A DNA stretch of 64,000 bases from Melioribacteraceae bacterium. Its GTDB lineage: Bacteria > Bacteroidota > Ignavibacteria > Ignavibacteriales > Melioribacteraceae. Of the stretch, positions 16,894 through 27,025 are shown piece by piece. How positions within the stretch are numbered: position 1 is the stretch's first letter; every line of letters starts with the position of its first letter. The notes under the pieces are model-generated. The model worked only from the letters and a program-made list of their open reading frames with translations, was not told where the DNA came from and ran no database searches. The position numbers were made by a program, and so were the translations under genes. The stretch covers positions 39,867 through 103,866 of the forward strand of contig WGCV01000043.1 of assembly GCA_015493615.1 (NCBI GenBank). The letters are read 5' to 3'.

Positions 16894-19800
16894 CTAAAGC
16901 TTTTGCAACGGAATAACCAAAGCAATCACTGTTCCGCGTTTCGATGAATCAATATTAAAATCTCCTTTTAAAATCCTTAATCTTTCTTTCATGCCGGCTA
17001 TCCCGAAATGCGGGCGTTTTGATTTTTCATTATCATTCGGGTTTTCAATTAAAAATCCCTTCCCGTTGTCTTCAATATTTATCTTCAGTAAATTCTCTTC
17101 AATAGCAACATTTATTTTCACCGTATCGGCATTGGAATGCTTTACAATATTATTGAGCGCTTCCTGAAAAACTCTGAAAATATTTATCGCGGAATCCTTG
17201 TTAAAATACTCATCTATGTCAGGAAGAGTTACCTTAAATGTAATGTCGGTAATTTCATCAAACCGTTCAATCATCGATTCAATTGCGAGCGTTAATCCCA
17301 ATTGGTCAAGTTCAACGGGACGAAGGAAATGGGATAAATTACTTACATCGGTAATTGCATTTGACAAAATTTCAATTGATTCTTTCAAATGTCTTTCACT
17401 GTTATTGCCGGATTCGGTAAGGAGAAGTTTATTCTTAACAACAATTAAATTCTGCCCGAGACCGTCGTGGAGATTGCCCGCAATTTTTTCCTTTTCTTCT
17501 TCTTGACTTGCGATTAATTTTTGCGAAAATTCCTCTCGCAAACTTTTCTCTTTCTCGAAACGGTTAATTCTTTTACGATAAAAAACAAATAATAGTGAAG
17601 CAAGCGCAATTAGCGACAAGCCCTCGAACCAAACGGTTTTCCAAAACGGCGGTTTAATGTACATATTAATTTTTGCTGTTTTATCGCTCCAAACTCCGTC
17701 ACTGTTGGTCGCCGAAATCGTCAAATCGTAGTAACCGGGATTTAATTTGTAAAAGGAGATATTTCTTTCATCTTCGTTTAAATAAATCCAGCTTTCGTTT
17801 TCATTTAATTTGTAGCGGTATTTTACGGATGTGGGATTTCTGAAATCGGTTGCAGCCAATTTAAAAGTAAAATATTTATCAAAATAATTAAGATTAAGCT
17901 TCTCGGGAACCGAAAGAGTTTTCTGTAAACCGGTATTTGAAAGATATTTTGTGAAACTTGCAAAAATCGGAGAGGGATTAAATTTGGAAGCATGCACTGT
18001 TAGCGGATTAAATTTAACAATTCCCGTAATTCCCCCAAAATAGAGATTACCGTTGTCATCTTTGTAGTAAGCGCAAGTGTTGAATTCTTTTGAAGGCAGG
18101 TCGATTTGATTTGTGAAAATTTTTACTTTACCGTTTACAGGGTTAAATTTCATTATTCCTTTACCGCTGCTTAGCCAAAGGTTTTTCATTTTGTCCTCGA
18201 GAATCGAATAAATATGATTGTTGCTGAAGCCGTTTGATTTATTGTAGATTTTCGCACTATGATTTTTCTCGTTAAATTTTAAAAGACCTGTTGAAGCGGC
18301 AATCCAAATATTTTTATGTTTATCCTCAAAAAAATGATTTGCCGAAACTGATTGCGGTATTCCGAGAAAATTATTCATCCGAAAAATTTTGTTTTGTTTC
18401 ATATCGAATAGAAAAACTCCGCTGTGTGAAGTTCCAATCCAGACTCTCTTTTGTGAATCTACGAATAATGCTTTCATTTCTTGGATGCGAATTTCCGACT
18501 TATTCTGCCCGACGATTCTTTTTAACTCAAACTTTTTGCCGTTGTCTTTTATTATTAATAATCCGCGATTTGTTCCGAAATAAAAGGTATCCCCGGCTCC
18601 TTTACAGCTTTTGAAAAATCTCAGACCGGTTAAATCGGATTCATTTAATTTCAGATTAACGTTTACTGATTTGCCGGTTATTAAATTGTATTTTTTTATT
18701 CCTCGATTAAACACTGAAACCCAAATGACGTTTTTATCAACATTATCTCTCAATAAAGAATAAACGGTTGTGTTCCTGAATTCGGGAATCTCTTGAAAAG
18801 TAAGAGTTTGCATGTTTACAAGATTTAACCCGCTCAAACCTCCGGCTAATAAATACCGGTTGTCGATAGGCAACATTGCACGAACGCTCAAAAATGAAAG
18901 ACTTCCTTTTTCTTTACTTAGAGTAGCAAATTGAAGGGGAGTTAAGTCTATTTTGAAAATACCCAATCCGTTTGTGCCAATCCACAAAACGCCGCTTTTA
19001 TCGGTTAGTATCGATCTGATTCCGTAGAGTTCGGGCGTTTCTATTTTTCGTATTGATTTTTGATTAAGGTTAACCGAATAAACAAATCTGGATGATGCTA
19101 CAACGAATTTATCCTTCCCATATTTTGCAACTTGAACCGGGAAAAAGCGTCCGTCCGGAGACTTTTTGAGAACATCGCTAAAATCGTCAATTTGATTAGA
19201 TCTTCCGTCTATTCTAAAGAAAGTATTTCCTACACCGGTTACGTAAACAAAATGTTCATCGGACATCAATCCGCCAATCTGTCCAATAAAATTAAATTTT
19301 TTCAGACCATTATTTTTTTCATAGTAGAGAATATTCTCCTTTGTTAAAAACCACTGGGAACGACCGGCTTCAGCCATGTTTTTAATTATTTTTCCTTTAA
19401 GAAACTGATATTTTTTTTTCATTAATAAATCTTTAAGGGATGAAGAGGAGGGGGTATATTCTAACAATGAAGCTGATGTGGAAACAAGCAGTTTACCGTT
19501 TTGTAATTTTAATATATCGAAAATTATGTTTTGGTTTTTATTCCCGAAGGATTTATCGGTAACCGAAAGAGGAATTTTCTTAAAGGAATAATTAGTTAAG
19601 TCAAATTGGTAGAGTCCGTTATTTGTAGCGAGAAAAAGAAAATTTTTATTGTAGCAAATTATTTTTCGTATAACATTACTTTTAATACGAATGGAATCCG
19701 AAGCCGGATTTTCAACAGCGTCAATCTCGTAACCGTCGAATCTGTTCAATCCTTCGTTTGTTGCAATCCAAATAAACCCGTTTTCGTCTTGACAAATTGA

Positions 19801-19953
19801 ATTTACGATATTGCTGGAAAGTCCTTGATCAACTGTGTAATTAGTATTGTCGTTAAGCCCTGTGCCCGCAAAAGATGAGATTGGTAAAACAAAATAATAG
19901 AGAAGAAAAATAACTTTGAAAGGAAATATTTTAAGCAGTTCTATGAAATTCAT
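16894..19953 (-). CDS. Two-component propeller sensor histidine kinase
   Basis: A 1019-residue sensor from the ATG at 19953, which gives a good signal peptide (FPFKVIFLLYYFVLPISSFA); the open frame extends to 20007. The outside part is a series of reg_prop blades (ICQDENGFIWIATNEGLNRF and similar) forming two seven-bladed propellers. A Y_Y_Y domain follows (YRYKLNENESWIYL), then a membrane helix at about 772-794. The cytoplasmic kinase has a HisKA_3 dimerisation helix (His about 829 in GNLHDGLGQN) and an HATPase (NNIVKHSNA, EDNGKGF, GIAGMKERL). HisKA_3 kinases pair with NarL-type regulators, as found here. Such sensors often detect glycan fragments in Bacteroidota, but the ligand here is unknown. 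Unlike SusR-type hybrids it has no receiver or AraC domain. Confidence 0.93.
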   Translation of the reverse strand: MNFIELLKIFPFKVIFLLYYFVLPISSFAGTGLNDNTNYTVDQGLSSNIVNSICQDENGFIWIATNEGLNRFDGYEIDAVENPASDSIRIKSNVIRKIICYNKNFLFLATNNGLYQFDLTNYSFKKIPLSVTDKSFGNKNQNIIFDILKLQNGKLLVSTSASLLEYTPSSSSLKDLLMKKKYQFLKGKIIKNMAEAGRSQWFLTKENILYYEKNNGLKKFNFIGQIGGLMSDEHFVYVTGVGNTFFRIDGRSNQIDDFSDVLKKSPDGRFFPVQVAKYGKDKFVVASSRFVYSVNLNQKSIRKIETPELYGIRSILTDKSGVLWIGTNGLGIFKIDLTPLQFATLSKEKGSLSFLSVRAMLPIDNRYLLAGGLSGLNLVNMQTLTFQEIPEFRNTTVYSLLRDNVDKNVIWVSVFNRGIKKYNLITGKSVNVNLKLNESDLTGLRFFKSCKGAGDTFYFGTNRGLLIIKDNGKKFELKRIVGQNKSEIRIQEMKALFVDSQKRVWIGTSHSGVFLFDMKQNKIFRMNNFLGIPQSVSANHFFEDKHKNIWIAASTGLLKFNEKNHSAKIYNKSNGFSNNHIYSILEDKMKNLWLSSGKGIMKFNPVNGKVKIFTNQIDLPSKEFNTCAYYKDDNGNLYFGGITGIVKFNPLTVHASKFNPSPIFASFTKYLSNTGLQKTLSVPEKLNLNYFDKYFTFKLAATDFRNPTSVKYRYKLNENESWIYLNEDERNISFYKLNPGYYDLTISATNSDGVWSDKTAKINMYIKPPFWKTVWFEGLSLIALASLLFVFYRKRINRFEKEKSLREEFSQKLIASQEEEKEKIAGNLHDGLGQNLIVVKNKLLLTESGNNSERHLKESIEILSNAITDVSNLSHFLRPVELDQLGLTLAIESMIERFDEITDITFKVTLPDIDEYFNKDSAINIFRVFQEALNNIVKHSNADTVKINVAIEENLLKINIEDNGKGFLIENPNDNEKSKRPHFGIAGMKERLRILKGDFNIDSSKRGTVIALVIPLQKL

Positions 19954-20018
19954 AATCGCAGCTAAATACTTTTTTTTTGAAAACAATATAATGAATTTCA
20001 GTTTCATTAATTAAGAGA

Positions 20019-20152
20019 AAGCTTGGCACAACCTAAATTATATATCATTCTGTTCCTCCGATAAGGCGGAGCGGGAGAAGAATCTCGAAACCGGTAATTG
20101 TACCGACTTTAGAGATATTTCGGACGGCTTACAATCTGCCGTGGCGGAGAGA
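20019..20152. repeat. Truncated family A element
   Basis: A degenerate left end (AAGCTTGGCACAACC) is followed by a CTCCGATAAGGCGGAG palindrome and the family A core in inverted order (GAATCTCGAAACCGGTAATT, GATATTTCGGACGGC). The right terminal repeat is missing. Confidence 0.6.
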
Positions 20153-20277
20153 AAATCATAATAAAATCAGAATAATCAGCGTGCTATTAAAATTAGTACT
20201 GTCGCTACCACAATTCATAATTTACCATTCACAATATTCTTGACATAGAAACGTGAATTTAAATTGCAATACTACAA

Positions 20278-20308
20278 AAAAACCTCGCAAAATTTAATCT
20301 GCGAGGTT
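20278..20308 (-). terminator. Rho-independent terminator of tRNA-Thr
   Basis: On the minus strand, stem AACCTCGCA and TGCGAGGTT (9 bp, positions 20281-20289 with 20300-20308) is followed by a T-run. It lies 12 bases past the tRNA. Confidence 0.9.
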
Positions 20309-20320
20309 TAATTTACTTTG

Positions 20321-20393
20321 AGCTGGCGGACGGACTTGAACCGCCGACCGGCTGATTACAAATCAGCTGCTCTACCAACTGAGCTACGCCAGC
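20321..20393 (-). tRNA. tRNA-Thr (anticodon TGT)
   Basis: The minus strand folds as a full cloverleaf. Acceptor stem GCTGGCG/CGCCAGC, D-arm AGCTCAGTTGGTAGAGCA, anticodon arm GCTGA-TTTGTAA-TCAGC with anticodon TGT, and T-arm with GGTTCAAGTCC. The 3' CCA is not encoded. It is isolated, with its own terminator. Confidence 0.97.
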
Positions 20394-20589
20394 ATTTCAA
20401 AATGTAAATAACGTGTTAACGTCAATAATTTGAAGTGCTAAAATTACAATAATAAAAAAAACTATGCAAGAAATTTTAAACCGAAATCTAAATTTTTTAA
20501 AATTTTCCTTTTGAATTGAAAGCCGTAAAAAATATAAGTAAATTAGAAAGCTAATATTGACTAAATATTATTTATAAACGGAGAAATTA

Positions 20590-21930
20590 ATGAAAATCAT
20601 AATCGCCGGCGCAGGCGAAGTCGGATTGCACCTCGCTAAGGAACTTTCACTTGATAACCACGATATTACAATGCTTGATATTAATCCCGCTAAAATTGAA
20701 GAGATAGATTCGACAACGGATGTTCTTTCACTCCAATCATCCGCTACTTCGATTAGCGCCTTAAAGGAAGCTCACATAGATCAAACCGATTTAATGCTGG
20801 CGGTAACGTCAAGCGAGTCGGTAAATGTTACCGCCTCGATTCTTGCGAAAAAACTCGGCGCAAAAAAAACTATTGCGCGTGTCAGTCATGCGGAATATAT
20901 CTCCGACGAGAATCTTCCTTTTCTGCACGACTTGGGAATTGATTATCTTATTTATCCGGAAGAGATTGTAGCCAACGAAATAACCGGCTTAATCAGACGC
21001 GCAGCGGCAAGCGATATTGTAGAATTTGAGAAGGGAAAACTTACTCTGCTCGGAATCAGAATTGATAAAAACGCTCCGATTAACCGGAAGACCATGATAG
21101 AAATAGGCTCAGAGTATGCCTCCCACGAATTTCGGATTGTAGCAATTAAAAGATTAATGCGGACGCTTATTCCCGTTGGTAACGACAGCGTAATCGAAGG
21201 AGATCAGATTTTTGTCCTGACAACCTCAAAAGGGATTCCCGAAATTCTGAAAATTACCGGAAAGGAAAACACGAAGCTCGAGAATATTATGATTCTCGGC
21301 GGCGGGAGAATCGGAAGAAAAGTCGCAAAAAATCTTGAGAATGAAATCAATGTTAAACTGATAGAGTCAAATCCCGAAAGGACAATCGAACTTGCCGACT
21401 ATCTGAAAAATACGCTTGTAATTCAAGGCGACGGTCGTAATATCGATTTGCTGGCGCAGGAGGGAATTGTCGATATGGATGGTTTTATTGCGGTAACCGA
21501 GGACGCGGAAACCAACATCATTACCTGTTTGATGGCAAAGCATCTCGGAGCCAAAAAGACAATCGCTCAAGTTGATAATGTTGATTACATCCCCCTTACA
21601 CATACTATCGGGTTGGATTCCCTTATCAACAAAAAGTTGATCGCGGCTAACACAATTTCAAGATTTGTACGGAAAGCCAATCTTGTTTCCACGATAAATA
21701 TTTTCGGAATTGACGCTGAAGTTTTTGAATATAATGTTCAGGAAAAAGCCTACATCACAAAGGATGAAATCCGTAATTTGAAAATTCCGAGAAACGCAAT
21801 CATAGGCGGGGCGGTAAGAGGCGAAGAAGGATTTATTACAGTCGGTTCTTCCAAGCTGCAAGCCGGCGACAAAGTAGTGGTTTTCGCTCTTCCGGACGCT
21901 ATCCCGAAGTTGGAAAAATTATTTAAGTAG
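20590..21930 (+). CDS. trkA: Trk potassium uptake, NAD-binding peripheral subunit
   Basis: A 446-residue protein made of two RCK halves, each with a Rossmann nucleotide site (GAGEVGLHLAKEL at the N-terminus and GGGRIGRKVAKNL at about 236) and a TrkA_C ligand subdomain. It forms the cytoplasmic gating ring of the TrkH channel and responds to NAD(H) or ATP/ADP. The length is that of the classical duplicated TrkA. The stop is one base before the trkH start, so the two are co-translated. A GGAGAAATT box precedes the ATG. Confidence 0.96.
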   Translation: MKIIIAGAGEVGLHLAKELSLDNHDITMLDINPAKIEEIDSTTDVLSLQSSATSISALKEAHIDQTDLMLAVTSSESVNVTASILAKKLGAKKTIARVSHAEYISDENLPFLHDLGIDYLIYPEEIVANEITGLIRRAAASDIVEFEKGKLTLLGIRIDKNAPINRKTMIEIGSEYASHEFRIVAIKRLMRTLIPVGNDSVIEGDQIFVLTTSKGIPEILKITGKENTKLENIMILGGGRIGRKVAKNLENEINVKLIESNPERTIELADYLKNTLVIQGDGRNIDLLAQEGIVDMDGFIAVTEDAETNIITCLMAKHLGAKKTIAQVDNVDYIPLTHTIGLDSLINKKLIAANTISRFVRKANLVSTINIFGIDAEVFEYNVQEKAYITKDEIRNLKIPRNAIIGGAVRGEEGFITVGSSKLQAGDKVVVFALPDAIPKLEKLFK

Positions 21931-21931
21931 A

Positions 21932-23380
21932 ATGATAAATTTTAAAGCTGTACTTAAAGTAATTTCCTTTTTACTGATTTTGGACGGACTCGGTATGCTT
22001 CTCGGCATACCGTTTTCGTTATATTATGCCGATAACGATTGGAAGGCGCTCTTATCTACCGGCTCGGGAATTATAGCCGTAGGGATAGTTCTTTTTTTAT
22101 TGACACACGAAGATAAATTTGAGGTTAAGAAAAGGGAAAGTTTTATTATTGTGGGAATCGGCTGGATTGTGATGTCTCTGTTCGGCGCGCTTCCTTTTGT
22201 CGTTCACGGTTCAATCCCTTCCTACACGGATGCTTTTTTTGAAACAATGTCAGGTTTCACCACAACGGGCGCTTCAATCTTAAACGATATTGAAGCGATG
22301 CCGCACGGACTATTATTCTGGCGCAGTTTAACACAGTGGTTCGGGGGAATGGGAATTATCGTTCTTTCGCTGGCGATTTTGCCGATACTCGGCATTGGAG
22401 GAATGCAGCTTTTTGTGGCGGAGGTACCGGGTCCGACTAAAGATAAAATTCATCCGCGAGTAAGGGAAACGGCAAAAAGGCTTTGGGGAATTTACGCGGC
22501 GCTCACTTTGGCTGAAACACTTCTGTTAATGCTCGGCGGAATGACGTTTTTTGACGCAATCAATCATTCCTTTACTACAATGGCTACGGGAGGTTATTCC
22601 ACAAAGCAGGCAAGCGTTGCATATTTTACTTCGCCTTTTATACAATATGTGATAATTTTTTTCATGTTTCTTGCCGGGATGAATTTTACGCTTCATTACT
22701 TTTGGATACACGGAAAATTCGGGAGACTGAAAAGGGATGACGAGTTGAAATTTTACGCGCTCGTAATTTTCGGCGTTTCTCTTGTTATCGCAATAGACTT
22801 GTTTTCGCAGCATCACGGCGGTTTGGAAAAATCTTTCCGCGATTCCTTGTTTCAGACTGTATCGACCGTAACAACTACCGGCTATGTAACCTCGGATTAC
22901 GAATCGTGGGGACCGTTTTATCAAATCCTTTTCTTCATCCTTCTTTTTGCAGGGGGATGCGCCGGCTCAACAGGCGGAGGAATAAAAATGGTGCGGCACA
23001 GAATTTTGATGAAAAACAGCGCGCTGGAACTTAAACGGCTGCTTCATCCTCGCGCTGTACTGCTTGTCCGTTTTAACGGGCATATTGTCAGTCATGAAAT
23101 TATGTCGAATATAATTGCTTTTGCTTTCTGGTATGTTGCAATATTTTTATTCGGTACGCTCTTGATGTCGCTGCTCGGATTGGATTTTGCCAGCTCAATT
23201 GGCGCGGTGGCTACGTCTCTCGGCAATGTAGGACCGGGAATCGGCACCGTGGGACCAAGTTTTAATTTTTCGCATGTCTCAGTTGCCGGAAAATGGGTTT
23301 TATCTGCATTAATGTTAGTCGGAAGACTTGAGCTTTTTACTATTTTGATTATCTTTTCAAGGAGTTTTTGGAAAAAATAG
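21932..23380 (+). CDS. trkH: Trk potassium uptake, membrane subunit
   Basis: A 482-residue inner-membrane K+ channel/transporter. Four pore loops can be read in order: SGFTTTGAS, TTMATGGYST, TVTTTGYVTS and TSLGNVGPGIG. Each carries the single selectivity-filter Gly of the TrkH/KtrB family. The lead membrane helices and the conserved FGGMGIIVLSLAILP stretch are also present. It is immediately downstream of trkA and forms the complete uptake system with it. Confidence 0.96.
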   Translation: MINFKAVLKVISFLLILDGLGMLLGIPFSLYYADNDWKALLSTGSGIIAVGIVLFLLTHEDKFEVKKRESFIIVGIGWIVMSLFGALPFVVHGSIPSYTDAFFETMSGFTTTGASILNDIEAMPHGLLFWRSLTQWFGGMGIIVLSLAILPILGIGGMQLFVAEVPGPTKDKIHPRVRETAKRLWGIYAALTLAETLLLMLGGMTFFDAINHSFTTMATGGYSTKQASVAYFTSPFIQYVIIFFMFLAGMNFTLHYFWIHGKFGRLKRDDELKFYALVIFGVSLVIAIDLFSQHHGGLEKSFRDSLFQTVSTVTTTGYVTSDYESWGPFYQILFFILLFAGGCAGSTGGGIKMVRHRILMKNSALELKRLLHPRAVLLVRFNGHIVSHEIMSNIIAFAFWYVAIFLFGTLLMSLLGLDFASSIGAVATSLGNVGPGIGTVGPSFNFSHVSVAGKWVLSALMLVGRLELFTILIIFSRSFWKK

Positions 23381-23387
23381 GTTTAAA

Positions 23388-24161
23388 ATGAAAAAACTTA
23401 AATTTGCGATTTTCTTATTCACAATTTTTCTTTCATTTTCCGTGAAAGCGCAGGAAATTTACTTCGCCCAAAGTTTTACCACGGACGGGAAAGCAATAAA
23501 TGCAAGAAACAATTGGCTTATTCCGTCAAAGGGGAAATCTATTTTTATCCTTTTTGATGCGAAGGATCATCCGCCGAAAAGTAAGATGCTTTATCTTTAC
23601 ATAGATAAAAAGGTTGGGGACAAATATCAAGCATGGGATTCAAAATCGGTAGTGATGCCGGATTACAGAAACTGGTTTGTTTATCGTCAAAAGTTCAAAG
23701 AGCCGGGGAAATATCAAGTTTACGTTACGGATAAAAGTAATCGCGAGTTGGCAAGGGGAAAGCTGACCATCAGGGTAAAGGCTGCGCCTTTTAAGCCGGA
23801 AACACAAAAAAGCGCGCCTTATTACAAAAGAGTAAAGCTCACTTTCAGCGAATGGGTGATTAGCGGAATGCCCTTCAGACCGCTGAAAATTAAGCAGATT
23901 TCGCGACCTCCGGATTCCGTTTGCGTTTACATCAAACATCCCGATTCGCTTAACACGAACAAAATTTACGCTGATATTTTTAAGCAGAATCCTTACACAA
24001 AAGATTGGGAGCAAATTGACGAAAAAGAATATGCGATTCTTCCTTCGTGGGATTACGCTTTCTTTAAGCTGAAATTTAAGGATGAAGGTTACTATAAAAT
24101 TTCAATCTATGATGAAAAAAGAGAATTTATTAAATCGGGATTTTTGAAAGTTGTACAGTGA
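23388..24161 (+). CDS. Exported protein of unknown function
   Basis: A 257-residue protein with a signal peptide (MKKLKFAIFLFTIFLSFSVKAQ). The mature part is rich in beta strands with Tyr, Lys and Pro. Two similar blocks may be Ig-like folds: about 30-125, ending YQVYVTDKSNRELARGKLTI, and about 150-257, ending YYKISIYDEKREFIKSGFLK. It lacks a lipobox and a sorting domain, so it is probably periplasmic. It starts 8 bases after trkH and is likely in the same transcript, but no link with potassium uptake is known. I do not recognise the family. Confidence 0.75.
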   Translation: MKKLKFAIFLFTIFLSFSVKAQEIYFAQSFTTDGKAINARNNWLIPSKGKSIFILFDAKDHPPKSKMLYLYIDKKVGDKYQAWDSKSVVMPDYRNWFVYRQKFKEPGKYQVYVTDKSNRELARGKLTIRVKAAPFKPETQKSAPYYKRVKLTFSEWVISGMPFRPLKIKQISRPPDSVCVYIKHPDSLNTNKIYADIFKQNPYTKDWEQIDEKEYAILPSWDYAFFKLKFKDEGYYKISIYDEKREFIKSGFLKVVQ

Positions 24162-24224
24162 TTACAATTACAAATTATAAATTATAAATTACAAATGAAA
24201 AATTAATTGTCTTGGAAAGTTCTT

Positions 24225-24427
24225 TTAATAGAAGGTTTTGCAGAACCTAATATCTGTCATTCTGATCCTCCGCCAAGGCGGAGCGGGAGAAGAATCTCAA
24301 AACCGGTAATTATACCGAATTTAGAGATATTTCGGACGGCTTACACCTTCGCCCCCAACAAAAGCGTTCGGGGTAAACGCGGCGACCTCAATATGACAAA
24401 TTTAGGTTATGCAAATTTCTATATTAG
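24225..24427. repeat. Family A element, inverted orientation
   Basis: The element is 24232-24420. The left end is AAGGTTTTGCAGAACC, and the right end, GGTTATGCAAATTTCT, is its inverted counterpart. The flanks TTAATAG and ATATTAG agree at 5 of 7 positions. The core runs opposite to the copy at 4213-4385 and carries CCGCCAAGGCGG. Confidence 0.7.
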
Positions 24428-24483
24428 TTTTTTACAGTACGTAATTATTAACTGAATACTGATTCATAAAAAAAGGAATGATT

Positions 24484-25341
24484 ATGAAAGGAATTATTTT
24501 AGCGGGGGGAGCCGGATCGAGGCTTTATCCGATTACTCAGGTTTACAGCAAACAGTTGGCGATGATTTACGATAAACCGTTAATTTATTTCCCGTTATCA
24601 CTTTTAATGCTTGCGGGAATTAAAGATGTTTTAATTATTTCAAACAGAGAAACAATTCCTCATTACGAAAAATTATTCCGCAACGGCAATCATCTCGGTA
24701 TGAATATCAGTTATGAAATTCAGGAAGCGCCAAACGGAATTGCCGAAGCGTTTATTCTCGGCGAGCATTTTATCGGAAGCTCTTCGGTTGCGCTTGTGCT
24801 CGGGGATAATATATTTTACGGTAAAATGGATTTTCTTTACAACGCCGTAAAAAATCATACGGATGGCGGAACTGTTTTTGCGTATAAGGTTAACGATCCG
24901 GAGAGATACGGAGTTGTGGAATTTGACGAAAACAAAAAAGCTGTTTCCATTGAGGAGAAGCCGGAAATCCCTAAATCGAATTATGCCGTACCCGGTCTTT
25001 ATATTTACGATAATGAAGTTGTTGAAATTTCCAAGAACCTTGAACCTTCGGCAAGAGGCGAACTTGAAATTACAGACGTGAACTTAACATACTTAAACAA
25101 AGGGAAGCTGAAAGTTCAGGAAATCGGGCGAGGAGTCGCATGGCTCGATACCGGAACTCCGCGCTCTCTGCTGCAGGCGTCAAACTTTTTCGGTATTATC
25201 GAAGAGAGGCAGGGCGTTAAAGTTGCCTGCATCGAGGAAATTGCTTATCTGCGCGGTTTTATCAGCAAAGAAAAATTTATTGCGTTGATCGAAAAAATGC
25301 CGAAATCGGATTACCGCAATTATCTTGAAAAATTAATTTAG
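24484..25341 (+). CDS. rmlA: Glucose-1-phosphate thymidylyltransferase
   Basis: A 285-residue cytoplasmic enzyme making dTDP-glucose from dTTP and glucose-1-phosphate, the first step toward dTDP-rhamnose and related sugars. It has the nucleotide loop GGAGSRLYPIT, the conserved SKQLAMIYDKPLIYFPLS, LVLGDNIFYG and the sugar-site EEKPEIPKSN. An ATG at 24478 is in frame, but the AGGA box sits directly against it; the ATG at 24484 has proper spacing and gives the usual MKGIILAGG start. No rmlB, rmlC or rmlD lies nearby. It is the first gene of a run reaching the MBOAT gene. Confidence 0.93.
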   Translation: MKGIILAGGAGSRLYPITQVYSKQLAMIYDKPLIYFPLSLLMLAGIKDVLIISNRETIPHYEKLFRNGNHLGMNISYEIQEAPNGIAEAFILGEHFIGSSSVALVLGDNIFYGKMDFLYNAVKNHTDGGTVFAYKVNDPERYGVVEFDENKKAVSIEEKPEIPKSNYAVPGLYIYDNEVVEISKNLEPSARGELEITDVNLTYLNKGKLKVQEIGRGVAWLDTGTPRSLLQASNFFGIIEERQGVKVACIEEIAYLRGFISKEKFIALIEKMPKSDYRNYLEKLI

Positions 25342-25351
25342 GAGTTTTATA

Positions 25352-27025
25352 ATGGCATTTTTGAATACAGGTTCAAGAAAAGAAATCGAACGGCTGATTA
25401 AAGAAAACGACGAATTGAGAAACAAGCTGCACGACTTGCTCGCTTCGCAGGAAAGTTTTGAAGGACTTCAGGAGCGGATTGAAACTTCGCGTGCAATAGT
25501 GATGGAGCTTGCGGCTGAGAAGGAATCTCTGCAGAAAAGCGTTTCGGAATTAAATCAACAGAAGATGAATTTGGGCGCCGACGTTACAACTTTATCCGTT
25601 GACAAAGAAGAACTGCAGTCGAGGAAAGAATATCTTGAAAAAGATATAGCCGGATTGGAGGAAAAACTTGAACAATTATCGGCGCAGGAAGCGGACAAAA
25701 AAGAAAAACTGACTCAGATAGTTGCAAATTTTGCCAGGGCTAAAGATGAAGGTGAAAGCGACATCTCAAAACTCCAAAAAAATATAGCCGAGCTTAAACA
25801 AGAAGCCGAAGACTTAGCTTCCAAAAATGAAGAACTTAAAAAAATCAATGAGGTCTCGGAACAAGTTAAACTCGGTTTGGAAAATACTCTCACAAAACTT
25901 TCGAATGAAATCTCTGAAAAGAACAGGGAGTTTAACGAGGCGTTTGAAAAACAGAAAGCGCAGGAGGCTGAAATCAGCAGACTTGCAGGGATTATCGCCG
26001 ATAAAGAAAAAACTATTGAGGAACTGAGCGTTCAGATTGATTTGATAAATACCGAGCTTGCTTCTTTCGAATCGAAGAAGGAAAGCTTGAAGAAGGATAA
26101 AGAAACCTTAGAAAGAATAATTTCCGATTCGCAGAATAAAATTGCTCTGCTTAGAGAGCAAGATGAAAATTTGTCTAAAGATATTGATGCAAAGAAAACC
26201 GAGCTGGAGAGAATAGACGCTCAAAGAGCCGCTTTGGAAAAACAGAGCGTTGAACTGGAAGGGAAGATTGTTGAAGAGATGGAAAATCTCCTTAATGAAA
26301 AATCGACCGCCGCCAAGGAGATATTTAATCTCAACCAAAAAATTAATTCACAGAGAACTGTAATCGAAAATCTTGAAGATTCTTTAAATACTTTGAATTT
26401 GGAGATAAATAAAAAGAACGGTGAATTAAGCGTTCTCGTAAAAGAGTGCGAATTGAAAAAAGCCGAGACGATTAGTCTTGATAAAGAGATTGTAAAAATT
26501 CGTGAGTTTAAAGCCGAGTTAACAAAGGAAGTAAATGCGCTTCATTCAAGAAACAAAAAGCTGAAAAACGACGAAGGCAAGATTAGAGAGAAGAAAAAAG
26601 ATTTGGAAGATGCGCTTTCATCAATGTTGAATGAGCTTAATAATCAGATTAAATCGGCGGAAGATTCCCGCAATGATATTGAAGAACAGTTGATTAAGGA
26701 AAGAGAAAATCTTAACAATATAAGGGAGGAAATTTCCGAACGGGAAAAAGAAATCAAAGAACTTCGTACGGAAATCACTTCTGTAAATATTCATAGAGAG
26801 GAGTTGTCCGCAAAAGTGATTCATTTGTCTCAAACGGAATCGATACTTGCGAAAAAAATAAAAAAACTGCAGGATGAGGATAAAAAAAGTGAAGAAGAAA
26901 CGACATTATTTTCCGGAGATAAGAAAATGGAAAAACCCGATGAAATAAAATCTTCCGATGATAAAACCGAGCGGGCGGAAGAAACGAAAAACGAACCGGC
27001 AAAAGATAACCGTCAGAAAAAATGA
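25352..27025 (+). CDS. Long coiled-coil protein of unknown function
   Basis: A 557-residue protein, almost entirely heptad coiled coil (about 10-505) rich in Glu, Lys and Leu, with a disordered acidic tail (about 510-557, many Asp/Glu/Lys). It has no signal peptide, no membrane segment and no ATPase motifs, so it is not an SMC or Rad50 protein. A short cytoplasmic scaffold or spacer role can be imagined but not shown. It sits between rmlA (10 bases upstream) and the SGNH genes (4-base overlap), so its job probably concerns the same surface-polymer pathway. Confidence 0.8.
   Translation: MAFLNTGSRKEIERLIKENDELRNKLHDLLASQESFEGLQERIETSRAIVMELAAEKESLQKSVSELNQQKMNLGADVTTLSVDKEELQSRKEYLEKDIAGLEEKLEQLSAQEADKKEKLTQIVANFARAKDEGESDISKLQKNIAELKQEAEDLASKNEELKKINEVSEQVKLGLENTLTKLSNEISEKNREFNEAFEKQKAQEAEISRLAGIIADKEKTIEELSVQIDLINTELASFESKKESLKKDKETLERIISDSQNKIALLREQDENLSKDIDAKKTELERIDAQRAALEKQSVELEGKIVEEMENLLNEKSTAAKEIFNLNQKINSQRTVIENLEDSLNTLNLEINKKNGELSVLVKECELKKAETISLDKEIVKIREFKAELTKEVNALHSRNKKLKNDEGKIREKKKDLEDALSSMLNELNNQIKSAEDSRNDIEEQLIKERENLNNIREEISEREKEIKELRTEITSVNIHREELSAKVIHLSQTESILAKKIKKLQDEDKKSEEETTLFSGDKKMEKPDEIKSSDDKTERAEETKNEPAKDNRQKK

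Noticed and set aside
25352..27025. SMC or Rad50-type ATPase
   Set aside because: Only coiled coil is present; there are no Walker A, signature or Walker B motifs.
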